DNA of 64,000 bases from Planctomycetota bacterium (lineage in GTDB: Bacteria; Planctomycetota; Phycisphaerae; UBA1845; UTPLA1), in contig JACRIM010000056.1 in the NCBI GenBank assembly GCA_016235815.1, positions 20,907 through 84,906 on the forward strand. Reading direction: 5' to 3'. The notes under the pieces are model-generated. The model made no database searches. It saw nothing but the letters and a program-made list of their open reading frames with translations, and was not told where the DNA came from. Positions 8,028 to 16,354 of this stretch are shown in pieces; positions within the stretch are counted from its first letter, which is position 1; each line of letters opens with the position of its first letter. Made by a program: the position numbers and the translations under genes.

Positions 8028-9275
8028 ATGTCCACCGTCCCGAACCACGCCAACGGCCGCAAGTCCACCGTCCCCGCCATCCTCGGTCCCGACCTCATCG
8101 CAGAGATCGAAATCGCGCTCCGGCGCAGATCCGTCAACATCAGTGAGGCCTATTTCCAATTCGGCGTCGAAAACCACGGCGTCAGCCGCTCCGCCTTCTA
8201 CCGCTATGCCGGCCGCCTCCGTGAAGAGACCGACTTCGAAGAGATCGTCGAGCGCATCCGGCCCGACCATCCCGATGTGTCGGGCTTTCTCCCGCAACTC
8301 CTCGGCCGCAAACTCCTGGGCATCCTTCTGGATGACCCCGACGCCGACTCCAAGACCCTCCACCGCCTCACCCTCGCCTACCGCGCGGCCTCCAACACCT
8401 ACATCGCCCTCGATGACCGGAAAAAGAAAACCCCGCCCGCCGACCCCGAAACCGAACTACTCCGTCTCAAGACCATCGCCATGATCCACGAACACCAGGA
8501 CAACCTCCAACGCCAAATGGCCGAACGCGAAAAAGCCGCTGGTGCGAGCGCTGCCGCTGGTGCGAGCGCTGCCGCTGGTGCGAGTCGCAGAGTCGCCTTG
8601 GAGACAATCCCTTCTCGCACCCACACAGAGGGGGAATCCCTTCCCATGAACTCGGCACAATCTGCCGCTGGTGCGAGTCGCAGAGTCGCCTTGGAGACAT
8701 TCCCTTCTCCCGCTGGTGCGAGAATCCCTTCTCGCACCCACGACGATCGGGTCGCAGAGTCGCCTGGGAGACAATCCCTTCCCGCGAATTGCACCCAATC
8801 CAGCGCCAATCCGACGGGAACGGATTGTCGCGCAGGCGACTCTAAGACCCGTAACAATCCGTGCGACAATGAACACCGTCACGACGACGGTTTGCCGTTC
8901 GGCGAAAGCACACCGAGAACCTCCGACTCAGGCTTGCCGATTAACAGATCGACCGACGACGAGTGTGGCGCGAAATCCGCCAACCCACTCACCACACCAG
9001 TCAACGCCCCCTCTGAAATCTCAAATCTCAAATCAAATCCACGCCCCGCGCCCGTCCTCCGGACGGAAGAAGAAAAGAAGAACCCCTCGCCAGTGACTGA
9101 AGTCACTGGCAACCATCGCCCGCCCTCCGGGCGATTCTCGCGCACCGACCCAACCGCGCGCGCCTCGATCCACGACATTCTCTGCAGATGCAATCGGCGC
9201 CACAAACAAAGGCCAAGCGATCGCATGAAGCATCAAAAAAGCATCCGCGTCGAAGAGCTAAGCCCCGATCCCTGA
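8028..9275 (+). CDS. Phage Mu gp27-like (DUF3486-type) N-terminus with a repeat-built C-terminal half
   Basis: 415 residues; start fixed by AGGAGGT seven bases upstream. Residues 1-165 read like the DUF3486/phage Mu gp27 family (small terminase-type packaging protein): SVNISEAYFQFGVENHGVSR then SAFYRYAGRL, a helix-turn-helix region, and LTLAYRAASNTYIALDDRKK. From about residue 170 the protein is low complexity. It is encoded by in-frame copies of a GGTGCGAG...CTCGCACC palindromic repeat (AGASRRVALETIPSRTH), then by other short repeats (SEISNLKSN, SPVTEVTGNHRPPSGRF). The second half is therefore probably not a normal domain. No other phage structural gene is nearby, so this is a lone or relict phage-type gene. 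Confidence 0.55.
   Translation: MSTVPNHANGRKSTVPAILGPDLIAEIEIALRRRSVNISEAYFQFGVENHGVSRSAFYRYAGRLREETDFEEIVERIRPDHPDVSGFLPQLLGRKLLGILLDDPDADSKTLHRLTLAYRAASNTYIALDDRKKKTPPADPETELLRLKTIAMIHEHQDNLQRQMAEREKAAGASAAAGASAAAGASRRVALETIPSRTHTEGESLPMNSAQSAAGASRRVALETFPSPAGARIPSRTHDDRVAESPGRQSLPANCTQSSANPTGTDCRAGDSKTRNNPCDNEHRHDDGLPFGESTPRTSDSGLPINRSTDDECGAKSANPLTTPVNAPSEISNLKSNPRPAPVLRTEEEKKNPSPVTEVTGNHRPPSGRFSRTDPTARASIHDILCRCNRRHKQRPSDRMKHQKSIRVEELSPDP
8537..8800. repeat. Cluster of palindromic GGTGCGAG / CTCGCACC repeats inside the coding sequence
   Basis: Three partial copies of a roughly 45-bp unit (GTCGCAGAGTCGCCTTGGAG then ACAATCCCTTCTCGCACCC) begin near 8584, 8676 and 8751, together with extra GCTGGTGCGAG copies near 8543, 8561 and 8710. 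At 8715-8738 there is a perfect hairpin: GGTGCGAGAA, loop TCCC, TTCTCGCACC. The copies keep the reading frame open. A 24-bp relative lies at 59602-59625. Confidence 0.75.
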
Positions 9276-9340
9276 TACGCGTCTGATGGTGGAACACGGC
9301 CCTGAGCGGAAACGTGTGGAGAAGAAATGCTGCCTAAGCG
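9276..9340. other. Short spacer before the heptamer array
   Basis: 65 bp between the end of the phage-like gene and the first perfect heptamer. It contains CTAAGCG, a decayed unit just before the array. No gene or promoter is evident. Confidence 0.4.
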
Positions 9341-9571
9341 CCTCAAGCCTCAGGACTCAGGACTCAGGTCTCAAGACTCAGGCCTCAGGTCTCAAGACTC
9401 AGGACTCAAGACTCAAGACTCAGGTCTCAAGACTCAGGCCTCAGGCCTCAGGTCTCAAGTCTCAAGACTCAAGACTCAAGACTCAAGACTCAGGTCTCAA
9501 GCCTCAGGTCTCAAGACTCAAGACTCAGGACTCAAGTCTCAAGACTCAGGTCTCAAGCCTCAAGCCTCAAG
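9341..9571. repeat. Perfect 33-unit heptanucleotide array, unit NCTCARG
   Basis: 231 bp made of exactly 33 consecutive 7-bp units. Every unit fits [A/C/T]CTCA[A/G]G. Counted by hand: ACTCAGG 9, ACTCAAG 7, TCTCAAG 9, CCTCAGG 5, CCTCAAG 3; TCTCAGG never occurs and G is never the first base. Three units make seven codons, so all three + frames are open with the same peptide family (SGLKTQD-like), while each - frame meets TGA once per 21 bp. It ends 5 bp before the stop of the convergent pilus gene. The overlapping SGLKTQD open frames are artefacts of the repeat. Confidence 0.95.
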
Positions 9572-9576
9572 CCTCC

Positions 9577-10266
9577 TCACGGCATCGCCAACACATACGT
9601 GTAACTCGACTTCGTCAGCAGCACACGCCGCTCTTCGATCCGAGCTACGTAGAACCCGCTCAGCGTGTCGCCTTCGTGAACGAGGTGGCCGGAGATGTAG
9701 GCGCTGGGGTTCGCGCCGGTGAGCGTTGACTGCAGCTTGAGTTCGGCGAGGTCCTTGGCCAGTGCCTGTGCCTCCTGGCGGCGGGCGTCGCGGTATTCGT
9801 CGGCGGCCTTGGCGATGTTGCTCCAGAACTCGCTTCGTGGTGCGCCTTTGGCGGTGCTATCGGCAACACCAAAGGTCGGCGCATAGGCCGACCAATTCTG
9901 CAGTGTGAAGAGGTCGCGGGCCGGCTTGCGCGGCAGGTCGTCGGCCACTGCGGTCTTCGAGGGCTTGGGCGGCGGCGCTGTAGCGGCCTTGTCGTGCGCT
10001 GGTGTCGAATCGACCGGCACTGGAGTTACATCGGTCGGGGAGATACTGGGAGTCTGCGAGACAGGCTTCTGGGCCTGTGCCACCGGCGCAGGCGCGGCGG
10101 CGGCCGTCGCGGGAGCGGTCGATTCCGAACCGCCTTTGCCGAGGAACTGCTTGCCACAGATGACGAGCAGGATGCAGAACAGGATGCCGAGAACGGCGGA
10201 CTTCTTCGGGTCGGCCGCGGCCTGCGCCTTGAACGTGGCGATTGAGTTTTTGAGAGACGCGTTCAT
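9577..10266 (-). CDS. PilP/GspC-like pilus assembly protein
   Basis: 229 residues. A short cytoplasmic N-terminus is followed by one membrane segment (AVLGILFCILLVICGKQFLG, about residues 24-43). A Pro/Ala/Thr-rich linker leads to a C-terminal domain of the PilP/GspC homology-region kind (SGHLVHEGDTLSGFYVARIE, ERRVLLTKSSYTYVLAMP). Such proteins link the PilM-N-O platform to the secretin through the periplasm. It is the last gene of the - strand pilus operon, 9 bp after the PilO-like gene. Its stop abuts the heptamer array. The family match is by layout, not by a strong motif. Confidence 0.65.
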   Translation of the reverse strand: MNASLKNSIATFKAQAAADPKKSAVLGILFCILLVICGKQFLGKGGSESTAPATAAAAPAPVAQAQKPVSQTPSISPTDVTPVPVDSTPAHDKAATAPPPKPSKTAVADDLPRKPARDLFTLQNWSAYAPTFGVADSTAKGAPRSEFWSNIAKAADEYRDARRQEAQALAKDLAELKLQSTLTGANPSAYISGHLVHEGDTLSGFYVARIEERRVLLTKSSYTYVLAMP

Positions 10267-10275
10267 CGCAGGTTC

Positions 10276-10863
10276 CTATTGCACGTTCGACTTCTCGGTG
10301 TCGGGCCGGTAGTAGGTGTGAAGCACAAGCTCGGCATGGATACGGCCGGGGCTTTGCTCGTCGTTGGTGATCTTGAGCGATTCGACGTGCGAGAGCCGCG
10401 GCAGCGCCTGCACGCCGCTGAGAAAGTCGAAGAGCTGCTGGAAGGTGGCGTCGAAACCGACCTCGACGGGCAGGATGCCGGTGCCTTTGATGAGGGCCAG
10501 GTGCGTCGGCAGGGCGGTCGCGTCGACCTGCAGCTCGGCCTTCTGCTGCACGGCGCCTTCCTCGATGCCGTGGCGATTCATGGTGTCGGAGAGCGCCTGC
10601 AGGAATTCGCCGAACTGTCGTTCGACCGGCAGCTTCTTGCGGAAGTCGCGATTGCGGTTGGTGAGTTCGACGAGCGAGGCATAGACATCGGCGACATTGC
10701 CGATGGCCTGCTGCTCCTGCTGGACGGCGATGAGCTGTTCTTTGACGGCGGTGCGCTGGGCGTTGAGCTTCTTCGTGCCCGGGATAACCAGTGCGCCGAG
10801 GAAGATGGCGGTTGCGCCGATGGCCGAACCTGCGACGGTGAGATTAAGCTTCTTCAGCGTCAT
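10276..10863 (-). CDS. PilO-like inner-membrane pilus assembly protein
   Basis: 195 residues from the ATG at 10863, which overlaps the stop of the upstream gene (ATGA). An N-terminal membrane segment (about 8-27) is followed by a coiled region (NAQRTAVKEQLIAVQQEQQA) and an alpha-beta domain with GILPVEVGFDATFQQLFDFL, the PilO/GspM ferredoxin-like fold. PilO pairs with PilN in the inner membrane and aligns the assembly machine. Position between PilN-like and PilP-like genes supports the call. Confidence 0.72.
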   Translation of the reverse strand: MTLKKLNLTVAGSAIGATAIFLGALVIPGTKKLNAQRTAVKEQLIAVQQEQQAIGNVADVYASLVELTNRNRDFRKKLPVERQFGEFLQALSDTMNRHGIEEGAVQQKAELQVDATALPTHLALIKGTGILPVEVGFDATFQQLFDFLSGVQALPRLSHVESLKITNDEQSPGRIHAELVLHTYYRPDTEKSNVQ

Positions 10864-11519
10864 GGATGCCTCCGTTGCAGCGGCACGAGGTCGCAGGTGA
10901 GTTCGAATTTGTGGGCGCGTCGGCCGTTCCACTCGCCGGGCGATTGGGTGACGATCTGCACGCGGTCGAAGAGGGGCGAGGCCTCGAGCAGGGCGGAGAG
11001 CGTGATCACGTCCTGGGCAGCGCGGGCAATGCCGTGGATGGTGATGGAGGGCGCCTGGTGAAGCGGTGCGATGGTCGGCGCTGCGCCGGCGTCACTCCCA
11101 CGCTTGACCGGGACAATTCGATCATCGTCAGCGCGGCGGGCATATTGCGAGACGCAGGGTGCGTGAACGAGGAGCTTGGTAATGACGAACGGTTCTCGCA
11201 CGCGTTTGGTGAGGTCGGCGAGGACGATCGTGAGGTCGGTGGGGCTGGCCAGGTTGCGGAGCAGTTCCTCATTCGCGGTCAGGCGGGCCTGTTGATCGAG
11301 CATGGCCTGTTTCTTCGCGGCGAGATCGCGCACCTGGGCCTCCTGGCTTTGCGCATCGGTCAACATGGCGGATGCGGTCGCGATGTCGCGCTGGTGGGCG
11401 ACGAACCAGACGCCCATCATGGCGACAAGCCCGGTGAGCATGGAGACCCTGCGACGCACGGCGCGGCGCATGGCCCGCTGCTCGTGATGGTGTTGTGGGA
11501 TGAAGTCGCAGTCTTTCAC
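10860..11519 (-). CDS. PilN-like pilus assembly protein
   Basis: 219 residues. The cytoplasmic N-terminus is basic and His-rich (IPQHHHEQRAMRRAVRRRVS), as expected for the segment that contacts PilM. One membrane segment (about 28-43) follows, then a coiled coil (DAQSQEAQVRDLAAKKQAML), then a periplasmic domain resembling GspL-C/PilN. Unlike typical PilN, the INLLP-type N-terminal PilM-binding motif is not obvious. It lies directly downstream of PilM and overlaps the PilO-like start by 4 bp. Confidence 0.68.
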   Translation of the reverse strand: MKDCDFIPQHHHEQRAMRRAVRRRVSMLTGLVAMMGVWFVAHQRDIATASAMLTDAQSQEAQVRDLAAKKQAMLDQQARLTANEELLRNLASPTDLTIVLADLTKRVREPFVITKLLVHAPCVSQYARRADDDRIVPVKRGSDAGAAPTIAPLHQAPSITIHGIARAAQDVITLSALLEASPLFDRVQIVTQSPGEWNGRRAHKFELTCDLVPLQRRHP

Positions 11520-11540
11520 GTTTGCGATCCGATCCTTTGT

Positions 11541-12689
11541 TCAGGCCGTTGCGACGGCGGGCACATGCGGCCCGGTGGTTGACGTTGATTTCACCCACTG
11601 CGAACCGCGCAGTGCGAGGCCGCAGGCCACGGCCCAGGAGGGCTGCGCGGCGCGATGTTCGAGTCCGGCGAGCACGCCGAGATTTCCGATGCCGCGCAGC
11701 GGGTGGCCGACCATGCACGGGACGTCGAATTCCTCGGAGACCGTTTTGATGAGAGAAGGCTCCAGCGATTCTCCGCCGACGAAGGTGAGACTGTCGGGCC
11801 GCTGGCCGCGGAAGGTCACGGCGTAATAGCGGAGGCAGAGCTGGATGTCCTTGGTCAGTTGTTCAAGCTTGGGGCGCAGGGCGTCATGCACGGCGGCGTC
11901 CATGTCGGGTGCGATGGCGGGCGTGTCGTTGGCGCGTCGCCCCGAGGCGGCCTTGATGCGCTTCAGTCGAAGGTCGCGGGCCTGCTTGGGTGAGACATTG
12001 AGCGAACGGGCGACGGCGGCGTTGAAGACGTCGCCGCCGATGTCGACGGTTTTGATGAAGGCGAGTTCCATGCCTTTGGTGATGACGATGGAGGCGCCGC
12101 GCCAGCCGACATCGACGAATGCGTTAACAGCGGTTGCGTCGTCGGCGCGCCGGAGAAATCGAATGAAGCAGCGGGCCAGGGCGCAGGGCGCGAGGTCGAT
12201 GGCCATCGGCTCCATCCCGACGGATTCGAGAAGTTTCATGCGTCGTTCGACGATCTCATCCCGCGTGGCGAAGACGAGAACTTCTTCTTTGATTTCGTTT
12301 CCGTGGCGGACTTCCCCTGCGACAAGATGGCGGAACTGCGCGGGTTTGCCGGCGAGATCGAAACGATCCTGTGCCTCGAATTCGACGGCGGCGGCCAGTT
12401 CATCAGGCGGCATCTGCGGCAGGCGCAGGCTCTTCATCTGGAAGTCGCCGATGTTCAGCGAGGCGACAGCGACTTTTCCGGCGAAGGGGGCGGACTTGCG
12501 GGCGTCGAGCAGGGCCTGTCGAAGGGCGTCGTCGAAGGCGGGCGTGTCGTGGGCGAAGGCCGACAGGTCGTATTGCGCGGCGGCGTGGAGCGCAGGCTGT
12601 CCGTTGACGTCGGCGAACTGCAAGAGCTTGAGGCTCGCAGCGCCGAAGTCAATGGCGATTGGATGCGTATGAATTCGCTTTCGAAACAC
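11541..12689 (-). CDS. pilM: Type IV pilus assembly protein PilM
   Basis: 382 residues with the actin-like ATPase fold: IAIDFGAASLKLLQF at the N-terminus (phosphate 1), VNAFVDVGWRGASIVITKGM (phosphate 2) near residue 190, and SLTFVGGESLEPSLIKTVSE (adenosine motif) near 320. The TVDIGGDVFNAAVARSLNVS stretch is typical of PilM. PilM sits on the cytoplasmic face and binds PilN. It opens the assembly-protein part of the cluster, about 40 bp after the prepilin-type gene 12733. No PilB, PilT or PilC is in the window, so the motors must be elsewhere. Confidence 0.85.
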   Translation of the reverse strand: MFRKRIHTHPIAIDFGAASLKLLQFADVNGQPALHAAAQYDLSAFAHDTPAFDDALRQALLDARKSAPFAGKVAVASLNIGDFQMKSLRLPQMPPDELAAAVEFEAQDRFDLAGKPAQFRHLVAGEVRHGNEIKEEVLVFATRDEIVERRMKLLESVGMEPMAIDLAPCALARCFIRFLRRADDATAVNAFVDVGWRGASIVITKGMELAFIKTVDIGGDVFNAAVARSLNVSPKQARDLRLKRIKAASGRRANDTPAIAPDMDAAVHDALRPKLEQLTKDIQLCLRYYAVTFRGQRPDSLTFVGGESLEPSLIKTVSEEFDVPCMVGHPLRGIGNLGVLAGLEHRAAQPSWAVACGLALRGSQWVKSTSTTGPHVPAVATA

Positions 12690-12732
12690 GCCTGCTGACT
12701 ACTCCTGGTCGACGTTGCCCAGCGGTCGTGGG

Positions 12733-13317
12733 CTAGTTGATGATCACACTCGGCTCTTCCGTGACGGCGGGATCCTTTACGGATTCCAGTACTTTTCCAC
12801 CCTCGACGGTGAGCGTCTTGGTCAACGTCGTGCTCGTGGTGGTTCTCGCGGCGGCGGGCTTTACGATGACCTCGACGCTCGCGCCCTTGGAGGACAACTG
12901 CAGAACGGCGGACGTGGCTTGATCGATGTTGCCGACACTGTCGAAACCGAGAACGCCGTCGCCGCCGAAGTCGTTGCCCACGATGTCAACATTTTCCAGC
13001 CCTTTTTTCCCGCCCTTTCCGTACTTCGTCTCAAACGGCTTGCCGGTTTGAGGGTGGTTGATGGGAGTGTCGGGGGACGATTTTTTGGCGAGCCAATACT
13101 TTTTGTTGGCGGCGTCGAGCTTGATGACGAGAGGGTCGGTGGGGTCGGCAATCGACTTGCCGCGGGCGTAGTTAACGTCCGACTCGAACATGGCGGCGGC
13201 GGTCGCGGCCTCTTGCTTCGCTTTGGTGTCGGAATCGGGCAGCGAGACGGCAATGATGATTCCGACGACGACGACGACGAAACCAATTTCAATGAGGGTG
13301 TATCCACGTCGACGCAT
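12733..13317 (-). CDS. GspH-like minor prepilin
   Basis: 194 residues from the ATG at 13317; an upstream ATG would place the basic segment too far from the start. It begins with the class III signal RRRGYTLIEIGFVVVVVGII, cut by prepilin peptidase after Gly, with Glu at +5. The remainder is beta-rich and hydrophilic, and the tail is Thr-rich (AARTTTSTTLTKTLTVEGGK). It is probably a minor pseudopilin of the tip or initiation complex. In operon order it lies between the small membrane protein and PilM. Confidence 0.75.
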   Translation of the reverse strand: MRRRGYTLIEIGFVVVVVGIIIAVSLPDSDTKAKQEAATAAAMFESDVNYARGKSIADPTDPLVIKLDAANKKYWLAKKSSPDTPINHPQTGKPFETKYGKGGKKGLENVDIVGNDFGGDGVLGFDSVGNIDQATSAVLQLSSKGASVEVIVKPAAARTTTSTTLTKTLTVEGGKVLESVKDPAVTEEPSVIIN

Positions 13318-13362
13318 GATTGCATCCATCCTTTCCCACAAGGCTCGGCGCGCGATGAAACC

Positions 13363-13653
13363 TCATGGCGCGGATTTGCCTTTCTTTCCTTCGGGTTTAT
13401 CGGCGCTTTCCGACCTGACCTTCATGGTTCCAGTTCGCAATTGGGTCAGAATTTGTTCCAATAATTGGTTGGTTCTGCGCGCTTCTTCAACGATATTCTG
13501 CCGCTGGAGGCCGGTATCGGGGATCTGGGCCGAGACCGTGTTTCGATCGGCCTGTCCGATCCAGAGTTCGACCGCGATTACGGCGAGCAGGAGCGTCAAC
13601 GTAACGAGAAGAGTTCGAGTGAAGCGATCCACGGATAATGTAATGTTGTTCAT
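13363..13653 (-). CDS. Small single-pass membrane protein in the pilus operon
   Basis: 96 residues with one membrane segment (TLLVTLTLLLAVIAVELWIG, about 14-33), then a short helical stretch (NIVEEARRTNQLLEQILTQL) and a charged tail rich in Lys. No family is recognised. Its place between the PilX-like and GspH-like genes suggests an accessory of the pilus or pseudopilus. Confidence 0.6.
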   Translation of the reverse strand: MNNITLSVDRFTRTLLVTLTLLLAVIAVELWIGQADRNTVSAQIPDTGLQRQNIVEEARRTNQLLEQILTQLRTGTMKVRSESADKPEGKKGKSAP

Positions 13654-13665
13654 GACGGTCCTTCG

Positions 13666-14874
13666 TCAGTTTTCCTTCCAGCTCAGCACGGTCATGGGCT
13701 GAGGGGTGGGTGCGTTTTCGATGTCCCAGAAGAGAGCACGGTTAGCGGAATAGGTGCAGATGAGGCTGTCCGTGGTCTTCGTATTGGCAACGCCCTGTTG
13801 AACGATGGACGGGCCAGTTATGGAAATGGTCACGCGATCCTTGCTGTTCATGTCGATTCTGCCGCCGAGAATGACCGGGCCATTCAGCGTAATGGTCGAA
13901 TCGTTGCTGAGGACTTTAAGGTCACTTGATACAACGACGGATGGGAAATACTGGACTGCGTTGATTTGAATCGTTGAAGAATCGTCCAGTTCAAGCCTGC
14001 CATCGACAACCAGTGTTCCATTGAGGTTCACGCCGGCTCGTACTCTTAGATTACCGCTTTGAGCAATTAGGATGCGACCGGGGTTGGTTGCGGACATGTC
14101 AATGGCATTGAGTGCGGCCGCGTCGGACGCAGTGATGGTGTTCGCCGTGAATCCGGTGTAGCCGGTGTAAGTCTTGCCTTGGATGGTGTAGGAGGCGTAG
14201 AGCGCGGGATTAGCGGCCGGGATTGGCGAGACCGTTGGCGCGAGCGAGGTGATCGACGTCGGCGGGCCGGTTCCGGACCATAAGCATGTGCCACTCGCGG
14301 AGAGCTTTCCATTGCAATAACCGGGGCCACTCAGATTGGCGTTTGCATGGGCGTCACCGTAGACTTTTTGAATCGCGGCAATGGCCAGATTTCCGCGGGA
14401 GAGGGTTGCATACGGGATGTTCCACTTCCCGGTGGCGGGAACAATGACTTCGGCGGTAATCGACTTTTTGGCTCGTGGCGTTCCGTCTCCGTCCGTGGCA
14501 ACGCCGAGCGCCGTGATTCGATAGAGGTTGGGGTCGGTCTTGGGGGGGGTCCAGGCATCGGAGCGCTGAACCGAGACGTCGAAATAATCGGTCGAGCCGT
14601 CGGGGCTGACGCCGGACATGCTGGTGAGGTATTGGCCGTACGGAACGGTGGTGGGCGGATAGATGAGATAGTGCGCGGCGGTGACAACGCCGGAACCGGC
14701 AACGTAGCCGGCGCGCATCGCGCCCAGGTAGTTGACGGCTTCGGGCATGACGGTGCTGTTGGCATCGAGAAACGCCAGGCCGAGCGAGGTGGCAATCGCC
14801 GCGAAACCGAGAATGACAACGAGAATGTAGGCTCGTCGGCGTTTGAACTGGTTGTGTCTTGGCATCCACATCAT
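13666..14874 (-). CDS. PilX/GspK-like pilus assembly protein
   Basis: 402 residues. The N-terminus RRRAYILVVILGFAAIATSL is a long hydrophobic helix after a basic segment, without the usual Glu+5, as in PilX and GspK proteins. The remainder is an extracytoplasmic, beta-rich, Ser/Thr-rich domain with repeated short strands near the C-terminus (LRVRAGVNLNGTLVVDGRLE, LDDSSTIQINAVQYFPSVVV) that look like a small beta-helix. GspK-type proteins cap the pseudopilus tip. The beta-helix reading is an inference. Confidence 0.6.
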   Translation of the reverse strand: MMWMPRHNQFKRRRAYILVVILGFAAIATSLGLAFLDANSTVMPEAVNYLGAMRAGYVAGSGVVTAAHYLIYPPTTVPYGQYLTSMSGVSPDGSTDYFDVSVQRSDAWTPPKTDPNLYRITALGVATDGDGTPRAKKSITAEVIVPATGKWNIPYATLSRGNLAIAAIQKVYGDAHANANLSGPGYCNGKLSASGTCLWSGTGPPTSITSLAPTVSPIPAANPALYASYTIQGKTYTGYTGFTANTITASDAAALNAIDMSATNPGRILIAQSGNLRVRAGVNLNGTLVVDGRLELDDSSTIQINAVQYFPSVVVSSDLKVLSNDSTITLNGPVILGGRIDMNSKDRVTISITGPSIVQQGVANTKTTDSLICTYSANRALFWDIENAPTPQPMTVLSWKEN

Positions 14875-14892
14875 TGGTGTTTCACCCCGGTA

Positions 14893-15624
14893 TTACAGAG
14901 CAAGCAGGGCGGGCGAAAGAATAGTTCCGGAAAGGTCCGAGAGTCCGCCCCAGGGAGAGATTGCCTTTCGTATTTTTCGCGTCGACTCTGGCAACGGGGA
15001 TGCCTGGGTTTCGGGGTAGAAGAGGTAATCTGCAGGAGCCTTGGGAGCGGCCGCGGCGCGGAACGCAACAGGCGTCCCGGTGTTGTTCACGACAAAGGTG
15101 ACTTCGACCATTCGAGTTTGAAGCGTCGATGCCTGACCGGAGAAGGTGAGACTATCAATGTTCTCCGCCCAGACGATGGATTTTTTATCCGCCGTCGGCA
15201 TTGCCGCGGAAAGCAGCGCCACGTCGGAAAAGGTGGCGGTCGACGCGGTTGTGGTGGGGGATACGCCGCTCGCGGCTTGAACATAGTCGAGCACGACCTG
15301 TTTATTCGTGGCGTCGTATCTTAGGACCCCGGTTTCATAGAGATTAAGTTTGTCGTCGGCCGACGTATCCGCGATCCAGAGGGTGAGGGCGTTGGGCGTA
15401 ACCTGACCGACGCCGCGGGACTCGCGAATGACCTTGGTCATTTGGAAGGAGGCATAGTGCCCGGCGGTTTTCGTTTCCGTGATGGAGCGCGACGTAAGGC
15501 TGGCATTGCTGACGGCGGAGATGAAGGTGGCGCCGGCCGTTGCAACCATGGCGGTAATCGTCGCTGCGACGAGCAGCTCGATCATGGTGAAGGCGCGACG
15601 TTGGTAAGCAGTATTTTGTGTCAT
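14893..15624 (-). CDS. PilW/GspJ-like minor prepilin
   Basis: 243 residues. The prepilin signal QRRAFTMIELLVAATITAMV has Ala rather than Gly before the Phe at the cleavage point, with Glu at +5. The body includes YASFQMTKVIRESRGVGQVT, a layout seen in PilW/GspJ minor pilins. It follows the GspI-like gene by 4 bp. Confidence 0.75.
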   Translation of the reverse strand: MTQNTAYQRRAFTMIELLVAATITAMVATAGATFISAVSNASLTSRSITETKTAGHYASFQMTKVIRESRGVGQVTPNALTLWIADTSADDKLNLYETGVLRYDATNKQVVLDYVQAASGVSPTTTASTATFSDVALLSAAMPTADKKSIVWAENIDSLTFSGQASTLQTRMVEVTFVVNNTGTPVAFRAAAAPKAPADYLFYPETQASPLPESTRKIRKAISPWGGLSDLSGTILSPALLAL

Positions 15625-15628
15625 GGCT

Positions 15629-16153
15629 TTAGTCCTCTCGAGCCGAGATTCGGACCAATTTCACCAGTACGGCATTTCCATCTTTCACCAGGACGGTGAC
15701 TCGGGCGAGGCTGTTGGTGTCGCTCGGGGTCTGGTTGGGAAACGCGATGTACTGAACCGTGACCTCGCGGTACATGTTGGTGAACGCGGAGTCGGTAATG
15801 GGTTGGTTCTTATAGTCCCTCGGCCCGGTGGAAACTTCGGTATAGCCGTGGTAGTCGTCGACGTTGTCGAACAGTGAGCGATTGGTTTCCCCGGAATCCG
15901 GGCCCGGCGAGGCAGTACGGGAACCCGGTTCAAAGAAGGGGTGGGCCAGGATTTCTTCCATGAGGGCCTGGCCGAGTGCCGAGGCGTTTTCAAGCCGAGC
16001 GGCTTCGTTTGCCTGTTGGATGCCCGCGGCGAACGGGAGCGCGGCGGTGGCGGTCACGATGGTGAGAATCGTTGCGGCGATGAGCGCCTCGGCCAGCGAA
16101 AAGGCTCGGCGTGGCGTGCCTTGAAGGCCGGATTGTTTTTTAGGTCGTGTCAT
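15629..16153 (-). CDS. GspI/PilV-like minor prepilin
   Basis: 174 residues from the ATG at 16153. The signal RRAFSLAEALIAATILTIVT has Glu at +5 and an Ala before Phe. The downstream helix ARLENASALGQALMEEILAH is the pattern of GspI/PilV proteins. It is the first gene of the minor-pilin run, about 200 bp after the first major pilin. Confidence 0.75.
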   Translation of the reverse strand: MTRPKKQSGLQGTPRRAFSLAEALIAATILTIVTATAALPFAAGIQQANEAARLENASALGQALMEEILAHPFFEPGSRTASPGPDSGETNRSLFDNVDDYHGYTEVSTGPRDYKNQPITDSAFTNMYREVTVQYIAFPNQTPSDTNSLARVTVLVKDGNAVLVKLVRISARED

Positions 16154-16317
16154 CGTGACGCTTCCATAGCAATCGGAGCAGCCCGAAATCACTTAGAAAA
16201 AACTTACGATACATTTGACATCTTTCAGGCTCATCGAATGCAAGGAGACTCCAATAAGTTCGCGAGACCGGTAAGCCTGACGAGAAACGCTCAGCGCCGA
16301 CCGGTCCCGCGAATAGG

Positions 16318-16342
16318 ACGTCCGAGCAATTCGGACGTTTTT
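16318..16342. terminator. Hairpin between pilin 1 and the minor pilin genes
   Basis: An 8-bp stem (ACGTCCGA, loop GCAAT, TCGGACGT) is followed on the + strand by TTTTT. No + gene ends here. On the - strand it sits 13 bp after the stop of pilin 1 but lacks a T-run, so it may weaken rather than stop transcription into the minor pilin genes. Confidence 0.4.
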
Positions 16343-16354
16343 CATGCAAAGGTC

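Noticed and set aside
9341..9571. CRISPR array interpretation of the repeat
   Set aside because: The unit is 7 bp with no spacers and no cas genes are in view.
9286..9729. Two overlapping + open frames with SGLKTQD repeats
   Set aside because: They are produced by the 7-bp array, which keeps every + frame open, and they run into the opposite-strand pilus gene. No ribosome site or domain.
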